64,000 nucleotides of DNA from Psychromonas sp. L1A2 (GCF_009828855.1 NZ_WUAG01000001.1:1054001-1118000), one strand, 5' to 3'. Positions 50,579 to 59,132 are shown, counted from the stretch's first letter. Numbers and translations: made by a program. The notes: generated from the sequence alone by a model not told the origin.

Positions 50579-50857
50579 ATGATTAAATCTTTTAAACACA
50601 AAGGCCTCAAGAAGTACTTCCAAACTGGAAGTATCTCAGGTATTCAGGCAAAGCATCAACGTAAATTACGTATGCAACTAGCCGCAATAGATACCGCTCA
50701 AGAAATTGATGATATCAATTTGCCTGGTTTCAAATTACATCCTTTAAAAGGGAATAGAGATGGGATTTGGTCTATTACTGTAAACGGTAACTGGCGCATT
50801 ACTTTCGAGTTTATCGATGGTAATGCTTTTATTCTCGACTATGAGGACTACCACTAA
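50579..50857 (+). CDS. higB: type II toxin, HigB/RelE family
   Basis: A 92-aa mRNA-cleaving ribosome-dependent toxin. The sequence MIKSFKHKGLKKYFQTG, HPLKGNRDGIWSITVNGNWRITF and the final DYEDYH are standard for HigB. The toxin gene comes before the antitoxin, the usual higBA order, and the two share the TAATG overlap. higBA pairs are common integron passengers; here it lies just beyond the recognisable cassettes. Confidence 0.93.
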   Translation: MIKSFKHKGLKKYFQTGSISGIQAKHQRKLRMQLAAIDTAQEIDDINLPGFKLHPLKGNRDGIWSITVNGNWRITFEFIDGNAFILDYEDYH

Positions 50858-51150
50858 TGACTATGCATAATCCACCGCACCCAGGGGAGTTCATTTATGA
50901 TGTTTATTTGGAACCAACTGGTTTTAGCTGTCGCTATTTGGCTAAACAATTAGATGTAGCATCATCTACTTTAAATCGAGTTCTTAAAGGTCAAAGTGCC
51001 ATCTCTCCCGAAATGGCACTGCGCTTGTCTAAAGCAATAGGACGAACTCCTGAGAGTTGGCTATCAATGCAAGATAACTATGATCTTTGGCATGCTAAGC
51101 AACAAATAAACTTAACCAATGTCCACTCAGTAAATTTTGCAGTGGCATAA
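50857..51150 (+). CDS. higA: HigA-family antitoxin (XRE helix-turn-helix)
   Basis: A 97-aa antitoxin and repressor. It shows the family opening NPPHPGEFIYDVYLEPTGFS and a helix-turn-helix CRYLAKQLDVASSTLNRVLKGQSAISPEMALRLSKAIG (residues 25-62), ending with WLSMQDNYDLWHAK. It starts on the last base of the higB stop codon (TAATG). It should neutralise HigB and repress the shared promoter. Confidence 0.93.
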   Translation: MTMHNPPHPGEFIYDVYLEPTGFSCRYLAKQLDVASSTLNRVLKGQSAISPEMALRLSKAIGRTPESWLSMQDNYDLWHAKQQINLTNVHSVNFAVA

Positions 51151-51158
51151 AAAATATA

Positions 51159-51495
51159 ATCGGGTAGCCGGAGGTCTCTAACCTTCAGCCCCCACACCAC
51201 CGTGCATGCGGCTCATCTTATGATGAATAGTGAATATTAATCCACAATTCTTTAATGATATCAAACCTTGTCTGACTAAAAACTCATTACTGATCGCTAT
51301 ATTGATCCCTTTGGTTTTCGAACTACGACAAGGTCCTTTACCGGTGATTCCACAGGAAATGGCTAAACGTTCACTGACTCCTAGTTTGATCAATGATCTT
51401 ACTTTCGTCCGTGGTTTTCGCCATTGCCGCCAGTAGCACATTCGCAGTCGGTGACGGATCCAATGGTCTAGCTTACAAAAGTACGGGACACCCAA
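51159..51495 (-). mobile_element. 3' fragment of a group II intron with reverse-transcriptase remnant
   Basis: On the minus strand, residues LDHWIRHRLRMCYWRQWRKPRTKVRSLIKLG, then GITGKGPCR and NEFLVRQGLISL, match the C-terminal maturase/thumb end of group II intron reverse transcriptases (stop at 51178). After it come GAGCCGCATGCACGG and the helix ACCTCCGGCTACCCGAT that typically end such introns. Everything upstream (polymerase domain and 5' intron end) is missing: the fragment breaks at about 51485 where a GGACACCCA motif begins. It is opposite in strand to the cassettes, as class C-attC introns are. Confidence 0.75.
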
Positions 51496-51835
51496 ATATT
51501 ATAAACATTAATTAGACAGGACGAGCGAAGACGAGTTAATACCTAAACTATTATTGGGCTGACAATAGTTGAAGTTATTAATATCAAGCCGTATTGATTA
51601 ATGTTCTATTGATATTTTTTAAAATATTGGATGTCCCATACTTTCCAGGTTAGGTAATAAGCGAGCGCTTGAAGCTATTACGGTTGATATGCTAGAAAAA
51701 AGTGCTTTATTATATAAATGGAATTATTGAATTCGGGTAGTCAGTTAAGCTCGAGTCTAATAACTTTCTCAACTGGATGCATAACGGCTACCATCGTTTT
51801 TGCTAAAATAAAAAGCAGTAAAAAAACGCCTGAAT
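51496..51835. other. intergenic scar with REP-like motifs
   Basis: This 340-base stretch has GGATGTCCC at 51632 (the GGAC motif inverted) and a short plus-strand open piece at 51651-51728 ending LGNKRALEAITVDMLEKSALLYKWNY, which looks like the tail of a lost gene. I cannot assign it. No intact gene is present. Confidence 0.4.
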
Positions 51836-52687
51836 CTAAGGTTTATTGTGAAAACTATTATTTGTAGGTGATAAATATTTATAAAGGTAATCAGCTATTT
51901 TACTATGGGCTTCGGTCATATAATGCCAATGATCAAACCAGAACCATTGACCTATTTTAGGATATTTACCTGTTTCTATCCACGGTGTTGTGATATTTTC
52001 AAACTTTTTAGAAATTTCATTTATAGCTAAGTTTGCATCAAATAAATCAATCGTTATTGTTTGATACTTTTGATTGAGTTCATGAATTGCTAAATTAATT
52101 AGTTGGTTATATTCTTTAAATGTACTTTGTGCGGTTTTATTTTTGTTCTGATAATAATTAAAACTCTGATAATTTTTATCCGTATAACCTGGGAATACTA
52201 AGGTCGTATTTAGATTCCAAAGAAGTATGTGTTTTACGCCTTTAGAGAATAGTTGTTTTAATCCCTCTATTACGTTTTCCATCACTTGTATTGCAGATAT
52301 GTTGATATCTGGATCATGTAAGTCGTTGTAGCCAATCTCAACTACGACTAATGTATTGTCCATATTTGTTGCTGGTGTATATTGTTCGGTTTGCCATAAC
52401 AACCCAGACCAATCTCTCGCATTACTTCGATAGTTCCCTTTACCTGATGTAGCTCCGCCCCAAGCTCTAACATCAAGAGTTGTTAAATCCATTTTTTTGG
52501 CTAAATATTCAGCCCACACTTTGCCATTGGAGTAGCGTTGAAAGCCATGTCCATTTTCAAAGCCGTTGTCAGACATGCTATCCCCAAATACTACAAGGTG
52601 ATGAATATCTAAGTCTAATTGTGTACGAATAGAGTCATTATTTAACAATGTTATCGTTTCTTTTTTAATTTTCAGGGGTCGCACCAA
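51836..52687 (-). CDS. SGNH/GDSL-type esterase or lipase
   Basis: A 283-aa SGNH hydrolase with all blocks: GDSMSDNG (Ser37), Gly in WGGATSG, Asn121 in EIGYNDLHD and Asp252/His255 in FDHWH. Such enzymes cleave ester bonds of lipids or acetylated sugars. The only in-frame start near the fold is TTG 52687, without a ribosome site. Upstream in the same frame, ATG 52768 opens MNMTELKNNNK... but meets TGA at 52691-52693 two codons before that TTG. The gene may have lost its N-terminus to a nonsense change. It follows a ProX-like gene on the same strand. Confidence 0.75.
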   Translation of the reverse strand: MVRPLKIKKETITLLNNDSIRTQLDLDIHHLVVFGDSMSDNGFENGHGFQRYSNGKVWAEYLAKKMDLTTLDVRAWGGATSGKGNYRSNARDWSGLLWQTEQYTPATNMDNTLVVVEIGYNDLHDPDINISAIQVMENVIEGLKQLFSKGVKHILLWNLNTTLVFPGYTDKNYQSFNYYQNKNKTAQSTFKEYNQLINLAIHELNQKYQTITIDLFDANLAINEISKKFENITTPWIETGKYPKIGQWFWFDHWHYMTEAHSKIADYLYKYLSPTNNSFHNKP

Positions 52688-52787
52688 GAGTCAGCAACAT
52701 ACATAAAAAGCATAATGAGCTGACTCGCGGATTGTTTTATTATTATTTTTTAGTTCTGTCATGTTCATATTAAATTTAAATAAATGA

Positions 52788-53774
52788 TTAAAGTGCCTTG
52801 GCAACTTTATCAGCTATTTCTGGTGTTAACCATGTACGCCAAATATCTGGTCTTGCAGTTAAAAAATATTCCATCGCAGTTTTACCATCAGCCTGATTTT
52901 CTTCTACCCAAGCTAATAATTTGTTCATTTGGGCATTAGTAAAACTACGCTTATTCATGTATTTCACAATTTGAGGTTCGCGAACTGCAAAAGGTTCAGT
53001 AATCACTGTATAAACTATTGTTGGTGGATGCATGGTTACTTTAGGTGATTCACAATCGATATTGGTTGTGCAGTTGGCATATTCATCTTCATCTACACCT
53101 GTGCCAAAATCGACTTTGACCATATCATATTTACCTAGGACTGCTGTCGGTGCCCAGTAGTAGCCAAACCAAGGTTTATGTTGGAAGTTTGCTTTAGCAA
53201 GCGAGGCTGAAAGTGCAACGCCTGAACCTGGATCAATTAAATCAAAATCTGCTTTATCTAGTTCGAGTGCAGTGAATAAATTAGCTGAGGCAGTTTGACA
53301 GCTCCAGCTAGAAGGGCAGCTATAAAAAGCAGATTTATCAGGATCTTCTGGATGTGTGAAGAGTTTTGCATGTTTAATAACTCCTTGAATAGTCGATAGT
53401 TCAGGGTATTCATCTACCATATATTTAGGCACCCAAAAACCTTCTTCTCCACCATCACTTAGTGATTTACCGCCATAACGTATCCGCTTATCATTGATAC
53501 CTTTTTCGAGTATTTCTTTAAATGCATTAGTCCATATTTCTGGCGCGATATCGGGTTCGCCTCTTTCGTACATTGAGGTCAATGTTATTGTGTTATCTCC
53601 TGGGATTAGTTCTGTTTCACAACCAAACCCTTTTTCTAAAATAAAACTATCAATATTGGCTATCAAGGTTGCAGATGCCCAACTCATTTCTGCAATGGTG
53701 ACTTTTCCACATGTTTGTTCTGCGAATACAGAAGGGCTAATAAAAAACAATAGTGCTAATAATCTAATTTTCAT
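52788..53774 (-). CDS. glycine betaine/proline-type ABC substrate-binding protein
   Basis: A 328-aa periplasmic binding protein of the OpuAC/ProX family: signal peptide MKIRLLALLFFISPSVFA, then KVTIAEMSWASATLIANIDSFILEKGFGCETELIPGD. Trp residues placed for a quaternary-amine cage (EIWTNAF, KPWFGYYWAPT) fit a betaine-like ligand. Six or more Cys (CPSSWSC, CTTNIDC) suggest disulfides. No ATPase or permease lies next to it, so it is an orphan binding protein here. Confidence 0.82.
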   Translation of the reverse strand: MKIRLLALLFFISPSVFAEQTCGKVTIAEMSWASATLIANIDSFILEKGFGCETELIPGDNTITLTSMYERGEPDIAPEIWTNAFKEILEKGINDKRIRYGGKSLSDGGEEGFWVPKYMVDEYPELSTIQGVIKHAKLFTHPEDPDKSAFYSCPSSWSCQTASANLFTALELDKADFDLIDPGSGVALSASLAKANFQHKPWFGYYWAPTAVLGKYDMVKVDFGTGVDEDEYANCTTNIDCESPKVTMHPPTIVYTVITEPFAVREPQIVKYMNKRSFTNAQMNKLLAWVEENQADGKTAMEYFLTARPDIWRTWLTPEIADKVAKAL

Positions 53775-54027
53775 TTTGTTTTTATTCCAGTTGTTTAATT
53801 TATGTTCAATTAATATAACACATAGAAATACTTATAATTCATATTCTTAGCGAATACATGGATTCTAGGTGATTATGAAAATGGATTTATAAACAATAAT
53901 CATTTTTATTCGCTGAGAATTAAATAATTTATGATTTAGTAAAAATAATTGCGGGGGGAGACCTTCCTTTTACCTTTTTTAATTCTTTAGCTATGTTTGA
54001 TATGAATGAACAATATTAGATAAGGCT

Positions 54028-54475
54028 GGGCATCCAAACCTTTAATCAATATTTAAAAAGTAGTCTGCTTTTAAAGGAAAATAGGGTCAAGTTTTGTTTT
54101 TTGCCTTTTAAAAATACGACATCAAAATCCCCATAAAAACGATGCTCGATGTGGCTACAACTTTCCCACCGTAAAGCTTTCCCAAGCGATAAATGACTTT
54201 CAGCAACAGCAAACAGGACGTTTGCTGTAAGTTCATTCAGCACATGGATATGCTGAATGAGCTGGTGCGTTAAGAAAGACAATTAGCGTTTGGATAAGAA
54301 AGTGATTCGGTGGCCAGTTTCTTTGCATCCTTTCTTTTCTGGTAAAAGAAAGGATGTCGCCGACAGGGTGAAATCTCAGTTGATAAAAGCCTAATTGCCC
54401 AAATGAGCGTAGACGAACCAAAAAAATAAAAGAAAAAGTACAGGATATCCAAACCTTTTAGCTAATATTTAAATA
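54028..54475. repeat. repeat-bounded, hairpin-rich non-coding segment
   Basis: Two direct repeats of about 32 bases (ATCCAAACCTTT... AATATTTAAA) at 54028-54059 and 54442-54475 bound a 390-base segment. Inside are two perfect hairpins: TCATTCAGCA/TGCTGAATGA (54233-54260) and CATCCTTTCTTTT/AAAAGAAAGGATG with loop CTGGT (54326-54356). Open frames on the minus strand here look like chance. The rest of the 53775-54577 spacer is AT-rich with no gene. Confidence 0.6.
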
Positions 54476-54577
54476 GGCTCTAAAAGGCAATTATGTAGGA
54501 TTATTTATAGATATCATATAGTCGCAATTGCAACTAACTGTATCAGTTCAGACTATATTTTATCTGGGTTACCAACT

Positions 54578-55141
54578 TTACTTTGTTTCTTCTTTTTTAA
54601 CTTCGGTTTCAGCTTCTTCAGTTTTAGTTGTTTCAGGATCTTCTGATTTCACTTCAGTGTCAGTTGCTTCAGCGTCTTCTGATTTCACTTCAGTGTCAGT
54701 TGTTTGAACGTCTTCAGAGTTAACTTCAGTGTCAGTTGCTTCAGCTTCTTCCGGGTTAACTTCAGTGTCAGTTGCTTCAACTTCCTCAGGTTTAATTTCA
54801 GTTTCAGCTATTTCAATTTCTTCATCTGTATCATCTGATTGTTTTAATAATGGAAATTGAGTGGTTGCTGTCTCGCCTAATAGTGACTGTGATTGATCTG
54901 CCATGTGATTGTAAAGAGCTTGGTAGCTATTCGCCACTTGTCCCATTAGTTCTGCGCTACTATTAAAGTGCTCATTGACTTGTGTTTTGTATGTTTCCAA
55001 TTCTATTTTGTTTTTATCAAGCTCTTCTTGTTGTTTAGAAGCTTTGCTTTTACCAAGTGTTAAATGATAAATAAGAAAGCCAATAAGGCCACCGGCAATA
55101 AGCGCTAAGAGTAAAGGTATCAATTCATTTGATTCGTTCAT
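54578..55141 (-). CDS. zapG: ZapG/YhcB-like (DUF1043) membrane protein with acidic repeats
   Basis: A 187-aa inner-membrane protein. One membrane helix (residues 7-28, LIPLLLALIAGGLIGFLIYHL) is followed by a coiled coil and the DUF1043 motif HFNSSAELMGQVANSYQALYNHMADQSQSLL. ZapG/YhcB links cell division and envelope growth. The last 85 residues are unusual: five or so copies of an 11-residue acidic unit (EATDTEVKSED and variants), absent from E. coli YhcB as I know it. The DNA repeats too, so the number may vary. Confidence 0.8.
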   Translation of the reverse strand: MNESNELIPLLLALIAGGLIGFLIYHLTLGKSKASKQQEELDKNKIELETYKTQVNEHFNSSAELMGQVANSYQALYNHMADQSQSLLGETATTQFPLLKQSDDTDEEIEIAETEIKPEEVEATDTEVNPEEAEATDTEVNSEDVQTTDTEVKSEDAEATDTEVKSEDPETTKTEEAETEVKKEETK

Positions 55142-55406
55142 ATTTATTTCCCTATATTAATATTGTTGTGAATGATAAGCATCAAGACTATTTAATGATC
55201 AAAGTTATTCTGTAATGGGTTAATAGTTGTTTAATTATACTATAAATAGTTTTCAAATCAGGTGTTCAAAAGAGAAAGTGTGCAGCACCTAATAACTTAA
55301 TTGTGATATTTTTAGTTCTATCTTTTTATCATGTCGTTATTGCATGCCAATAAATATTTGCTATCCACACTTAAAAAGTACCATTCATCCATGAACATTG
55401 CTCTAT

Positions 55407-55661
55407 TTAGTCATTACCTATAGCTAACTCAGCTTCGATTTGCTCAACGTAATTTTTTGTTGAAAACAGTGGAAGCGGTCGACTTAAACCGAAGAATGCA
55501 TTGATATGTTTAATAGCGGGTAACTTTCCACTTTCTTTCAATACTGCCGTGGTTGTTGTCTTAAGTTCAGCTAAATCGATACGATGCTCCATGGCAAATG
55601 TTTCAACTGGTTTATATGTGGTTTTTTCTGAGAAAATATTTGCGAAGTCACTGTATCCCAT
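55407..55661 (-). CDS. small hypothetical protein
   Basis: An 84-aa soluble protein of unknown family, with no signal or membrane helix and a mixed Lys/Glu composition. Distinct pieces are YSDFANIFSEKTTYKPVETFAMEHRIDLAELKTTTTAVLKESG and FFGLSRPLPLF. The start at 55661 has AAGGAT upstream (minus strand). The codon pattern looks natural. Between here and hsp20 (55662-56272) lies only copy D of the repeat and a terminator. Confidence 0.55.
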   Translation of the reverse strand: MGYSDFANIFSEKTTYKPVETFAMEHRIDLAELKTTTTAVLKESGKLPAIKHINAFFGLSRPLPLFSTKNYVEQIEAELAIGND

Positions 55662-56026
55662 TGTTTTGTATCCTTAAACTTTAATGTTGTTGTTGTGGAG
55701 TTTATTATCGTCAATAAGCATTACTTACAGAAGTAAGAAGACTAAATCGCCTGAAAGAGGAAGTATGTGACATCCATAATTTTTTGACTACTTATATTTT
55801 TAGTTTTACCTTTTACGATGTGTTTTCTAAGAAAAAATATGAGGCTGTTATAAGAGGCAGATTCAACCTTGAAGTACATAACTGCTAAGCAGCTAACGCT
55901 ACCGTATACTCAGCCATATAATTGACGTGTAGTACTTTCAGGTTTCCCTTTTAATCAGCCATTTCTGAGACTGCTAATTACTGCTGTATTTCACGTTGTG
56001 TTTGAAGGTGTTATATATGCAGTGTA

Positions 56027-56187
56027 ATACCAAAAGAATTAATAAGGTGATCATTCTTGCTGGTTAAAGTCCCCCCTAACTGCGTTGTGAGTTTTGAAGT
56101 GAGAACAACTATCTCCTACAACTCCCGCCTTATTAGTGTTAATTTTTCCTGCGCAATCTCTAATCACTTATTTAATTCCATTGGTAT
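56027..56187. repeat. MITE-like inverted-repeat element, copy D
   Basis: A 161-base element, ATACCAAA... to ...ATTGGTAT, nearly the exact reverse complement of copy C at 36808. Terminal inverted repeats extend about 25 bases. An open frame on the plus strand from 56057 crosses it but is chance. Confidence 0.85.
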
Positions 56188-56212
56188 AAATAAATATAAG
56201 TTTACCCAAAGT

Positions 56213-56240
56213 AAAGAGGCAGTTTTACTGCCTCTTTTTT
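56213..56240. terminator. terminator near the hsp20 3' end
   Basis: A perfect 11-bp stem AAAGAGGCAGT/ACTGCCTCTTT with loop TTT and a T run on the plus strand, about 36 bases after the hsp20 stop (minus strand). It can serve hsp20. Confidence 0.7.
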
Positions 56241-56272
56241 GTGCCCACTTTATCCTATTGATAAAAAAGCTT

Positions 56273-56773
56273 TTAAGCGACTTTGTCTTTATTTTTACTG
56301 TTATCGTTAATCACTTTTTCTTGTTTTTGGTGAGTTAAAGATTTATCAACTTGATTGATTGAAATCTTTTTAGGTTTCATGGTTTCTGGGATCTCTTTAA
56401 CCAAGTTAATATTTAACAAACCATTAGAGAGAGCTGCGCCTGTTACTCCAACATAATCTGCCAAATTGAATTTACGTTCGAAGGATTGGTGAGGGATCCC
56501 TTGGTGTAAATATTTGTGCTCTTCTTGCGTATTCTGTTTATTGCCTGAAATAGTTAATACGCCTTTTTCAACTTGAATATCTAACTCGTCTTGTGAAAAA
56601 CCTGCTACAGCAAGTGATATCGTATACTCATTTTCACCCAGTATTTCGATATTATAAGGTGGGTAACCTGATGCTTTTGTGTCTGTGCTTAACGCGTGAT
56701 CAATCAATGAGGCTAATCGATCAAAGCCAACACTATTACGGTAAAGGGGAGTTAAATCAATTGTATTCATCAT
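56273..56773 (-). CDS. ibpA: small heat-shock protein Hsp20, IbpA-like
   Basis: A 166-aa alpha-crystallin-domain holdase. The domain runs about residues 40-128 (YNIEILGENEYTISLAVAGFSQDELDIQVEKGVLTISG), ending with the conserved ALSNGLLNINLVKEIPE. AAGGAGA precedes ATG 56773; the next codon is also ATG and has better spacing. The Lys/Asn-rich tail is longer than in E. coli IbpA. A sigma-32-type promoter lies about 80-105 bases upstream, matching heat-shock control. Confidence 0.92.
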   Translation of the reverse strand: MMNTIDLTPLYRNSVGFDRLASLIDHALSTDTKASGYPPYNIEILGENEYTISLAVAGFSQDELDIQVEKGVLTISGNKQNTQEEHKYLHQGIPHQSFERKFNLADYVGVTGAALSNGLLNINLVKEIPETMKPKKISINQVDKSLTHQKQEKVINDNSKNKDKVA

Positions 56774-56850
56774 AAGTCTCCTTGGAGTAAATAAAATAAA
56801 ACAATAAGCGATGAGTCATTATCAGTGTGTCATCGCATCACACTATTATA

Positions 56851-56878
56851 TTTAGGGGGGCTAAAAATAGTTTTCAAG
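56851..56878 (-). promoter_or_regulatory. sigma-32 (heat-shock) promoter of ibpA
   Basis: On the minus strand CTTGAAA (perfect -35 box) is followed after 12-14 bases by CCCCCCTAAAT, close to the CCCCAT-T -10 consensus of sigma-32. It faces ibpA. The cognate factor gene, rpoH, is at the start of this window. Confidence 0.75.
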
Positions 56879-56945
56879 AGTTAGTGTAAAATTTTTTTGT
56901 TTTTTTATGAAGTCTATAGAGAGATTATTCATCTCATTAGTTTGT

Positions 56946-57845
56946 TTAAAAGTATTCTTTTTTATCTGCATAGGCTTGCTTTAGATGTTCAATTAAACGC
57001 TTCAACTTTTCAGGTAAATGTTTGGTGAAAGGGTAAATGGCATAAACGCCGAGTTGTCTCGGTGTAAAGTCAGGCAAAATACTGATTAATTGTCCTTTTT
57101 GTAGATCTTCATAAACACAACAACGTGGCACATAGACAATACCAAAACCTGCTAAGGCAGCTTTACGCAATGCTTGTGCATTATTGGTGGCTAAACTACC
57201 ACTAATACGCACTGTTTCTTCTATTCCATCTTTGGTGAATCGCCAGTCAAAAGACCCTTGAGCTTGATAAGTATAAGCAAGACAATTATGTGTTTTGAGC
57301 GCTTCAATGGTGGTGACTTCACCATATTTATCTCTATAGCTTGGCGAACAACACACCACCCAGTTAGATTTAATTAATGGTTTTGCTATCAAACTAGAAT
57401 CTTCTAATTTTCCGGTTCGTATTGCGAGATCTAAACCTTCTTCTACAAGGTTAACGAAGTGATTTTCAAGTCGCATATCAACACTGATATTAGGATATTT
57501 TTGACAAAAGTCAGCGATAGCCTCCGCGAGTAATAGCTCACCTGAAATAGTAGGAACGGACAGCTTGATATGCCCACTTAAACCTTGACTAAAAGCAGAG
57601 ACAGACGCAATCGCATCACTGACTTGGCCTTCTATGTTTTTAGCATGGACATACAGGTTTTCTCCGGCTTCCGTTAAGCTCAAACGACGTGTAGTCCGGT
57701 GAATTAGTTGCACACCGAGTGATTGCTCTAATTTTGTAATTCGTTTACTGAGTGCTGGGGTTGATAAGTCTGCTTGCAGTGCGGCTTTACTGAAAGAACC
57801 TGTATCTGCGACGTAAGCAAACAAAGTGAGATCTGCTGAATTCAA
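56946..57845 (-). CDS. LysR-family transcriptional regulator
   Basis: A 299-aa LysR-type regulator: helix-turn-helix GSFSKAALQADLSTPALSKRITKLEQSLGVQLIHRTTRRLSLTEAG (residues 16-61) and effector domain of the CrgA/YafC subgroup (GHIKLSVPTISGELLLAEAI, LDLAIRTGKLEDSSLIAKPL). It is divergent from the FMN hydroxyacid dehydrogenase gene, with a 123-base spacer, so it probably controls it. Confidence 0.9.
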   Translation of the reverse strand: MNSADLTLFAYVADTGSFSKAALQADLSTPALSKRITKLEQSLGVQLIHRTTRRLSLTEAGENLYVHAKNIEGQVSDAIASVSAFSQGLSGHIKLSVPTISGELLLAEAIADFCQKYPNISVDMRLENHFVNLVEEGLDLAIRTGKLEDSSLIAKPLIKSNWVVCCSPSYRDKYGEVTTIEALKTHNCLAYTYQAQGSFDWRFTKDGIEETVRISGSLATNNAQALRKAALAGFGIVYVPRCCVYEDLQKGQLISILPDFTPRQLGVYAIYPFTKHLPEKLKRLIEHLKQAYADKKEYF

Positions 57846-57968
57846 TTTTATTAGGCCGTTTTAAGAAAGAGTTTATTATTTTATGTCGTATTTATTAGAA
57901 ATCAATCAAGGACTATAGTGAGTTACAGGATCCCATTCACAAATAATTAAAAAGAAAGGAAGACGACA

Positions 57969-59132
57969 ATGACATTGAAGTTCATGAGATTAAAAGATTG
58001 CCATAATTTTCAAGATTTTCGTACCTTGGCTAAAAAACGTTTACCCAGTCCTATCTTTAATTATATTGATGGTGGCTCAGATGACGAAACAACCTATCGA
58101 CGTAATACTGCAGCTTTTGAAACCTGTGATTTGATACCGAGTGTACTGGCGGGTGTTAAAGATGTGGACTTATCTGTGACGGTAATGGGGCAAAAATTAG
58201 CAATGCCGGTTTATTGTTCACCAACGGCATTACAACGTTTATTTCATCATCAAGGTGAAAGGGCGGTCGCTGGTGCCGCTGAAAAATACGGCACTATGTT
58301 TGGCGTGTCGTCATTGGGTACCGTGAGCATGGAGGAAATTGCAAAACAAACCAATACACCTCAGGTCTATCAATTTTATTTTCATAAAGATCGTGAATTA
58401 AACAAAGCCATGATGCAACGGGCAAAAACAGCTGGGGTGCAAGTCATGATGTTAACGGTTGACTCAATCACGGGTGGTAATCGAGAGCGAGATTTACGTA
58501 CGGGCTTCTCAATTCCATTTCGGTTAAACCTAAGTGGCATGTTGCAGTTTGTGCTGAAACCGATGTGGGGCATTAATTATGTGACGCATGAACCTTTTAG
58601 TTTACCGCAGCTGGATGAGCATGTGGATATGGGAAATGGTGCGACCTCGATTGGTGACTATTTCACTAATATGCTCGATCCATCAATGGATTGGGATGAT
58701 GTCGCTGAGATGGTTAAGTTTTGGGATGGCCAATTCTGTTTAAAAGGTATTATGAGCCGAGAAGATGCTAGAAAAGCCGTTGAAATTGGTTGCACGGGTA
58801 TCATTATTTCTAATCATGGAGGACGTCAATTGGATGGTTCTCGCAGTTCTTTTGATCAATTAGCTGAAATAGTGGCTGAAGTGGGTGACGAAATAGATGT
58901 TATTTTTGATAGCGGTGTTCAGCGAGGAACGCATGTATTAAAAGCATTGTCATTAGGTGCAAAAGCAGTCGGTATTGGACGAATGTATTTATACCCGCTT
59001 GGTGCTGCAGGTCAACCGGGTGTAGAAAGAGCATTGGGTTTAATGCGTGCAGAGTTGGAGCGAGATATGAAGCTAATGGGGAAAACATCTGTGAGTCAGC
59101 TTTCTAGCGATAATCTACGTTTTCGAACTTAG
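57969..59132 (+). CDS. FMN-dependent alpha-hydroxy-acid dehydrogenase (L-lactate dehydrogenase-like)
   Basis: A 387-aa flavoenzyme of the LldD/glycolate oxidase family, a membrane-associated or soluble TIM barrel. Motifs are IFNYIDGGSDDETTYRRN at the N-terminus, YQFYFHKDRE, the catalytic His/Arg segment ISNHGGRQLDGSRSS near 275-290, and the FMN phosphate loop FDSGVQRGTHVLKALSLGAKAVGIGR. The most likely substrate is L-lactate; other 2-hydroxy acids cannot be excluded. AAAGGAAG precedes the start. Confidence 0.88.
   Translation: MTLKFMRLKDCHNFQDFRTLAKKRLPSPIFNYIDGGSDDETTYRRNTAAFETCDLIPSVLAGVKDVDLSVTVMGQKLAMPVYCSPTALQRLFHHQGERAVAGAAEKYGTMFGVSSLGTVSMEEIAKQTNTPQVYQFYFHKDRELNKAMMQRAKTAGVQVMMLTVDSITGGNRERDLRTGFSIPFRLNLSGMLQFVLKPMWGINYVTHEPFSLPQLDEHVDMGNGATSIGDYFTNMLDPSMDWDDVAEMVKFWDGQFCLKGIMSREDARKAVEIGCTGIIISNHGGRQLDGSRSSFDQLAEIVAEVGDEIDVIFDSGVQRGTHVLKALSLGAKAVGIGRMYLYPLGAAGQPGVERALGLMRAELERDMKLMGKTSVSQLSSDNLRFRT

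Noticed and set aside
52685..52700. Selenocysteine at the TGA upstream of the SGNH domain
   Set aside because: No SECIS-like hairpin was apparent after the TGA and SGNH enzymes are not known selenoproteins; a nonsense change or alternative start is simpler.
54046..54452. Small minus-strand open frames of 60-78 residues
   Set aside because: They overlap one another in different frames and cross perfect hairpins and repeat borders; composition is not protein-like.
56057..56338. 93-residue plus-strand frame
   Set aside because: It runs through the MITE-like copy D, the terminator and the antisense end of hsp20; the related repeat at 36808 has no such gene.
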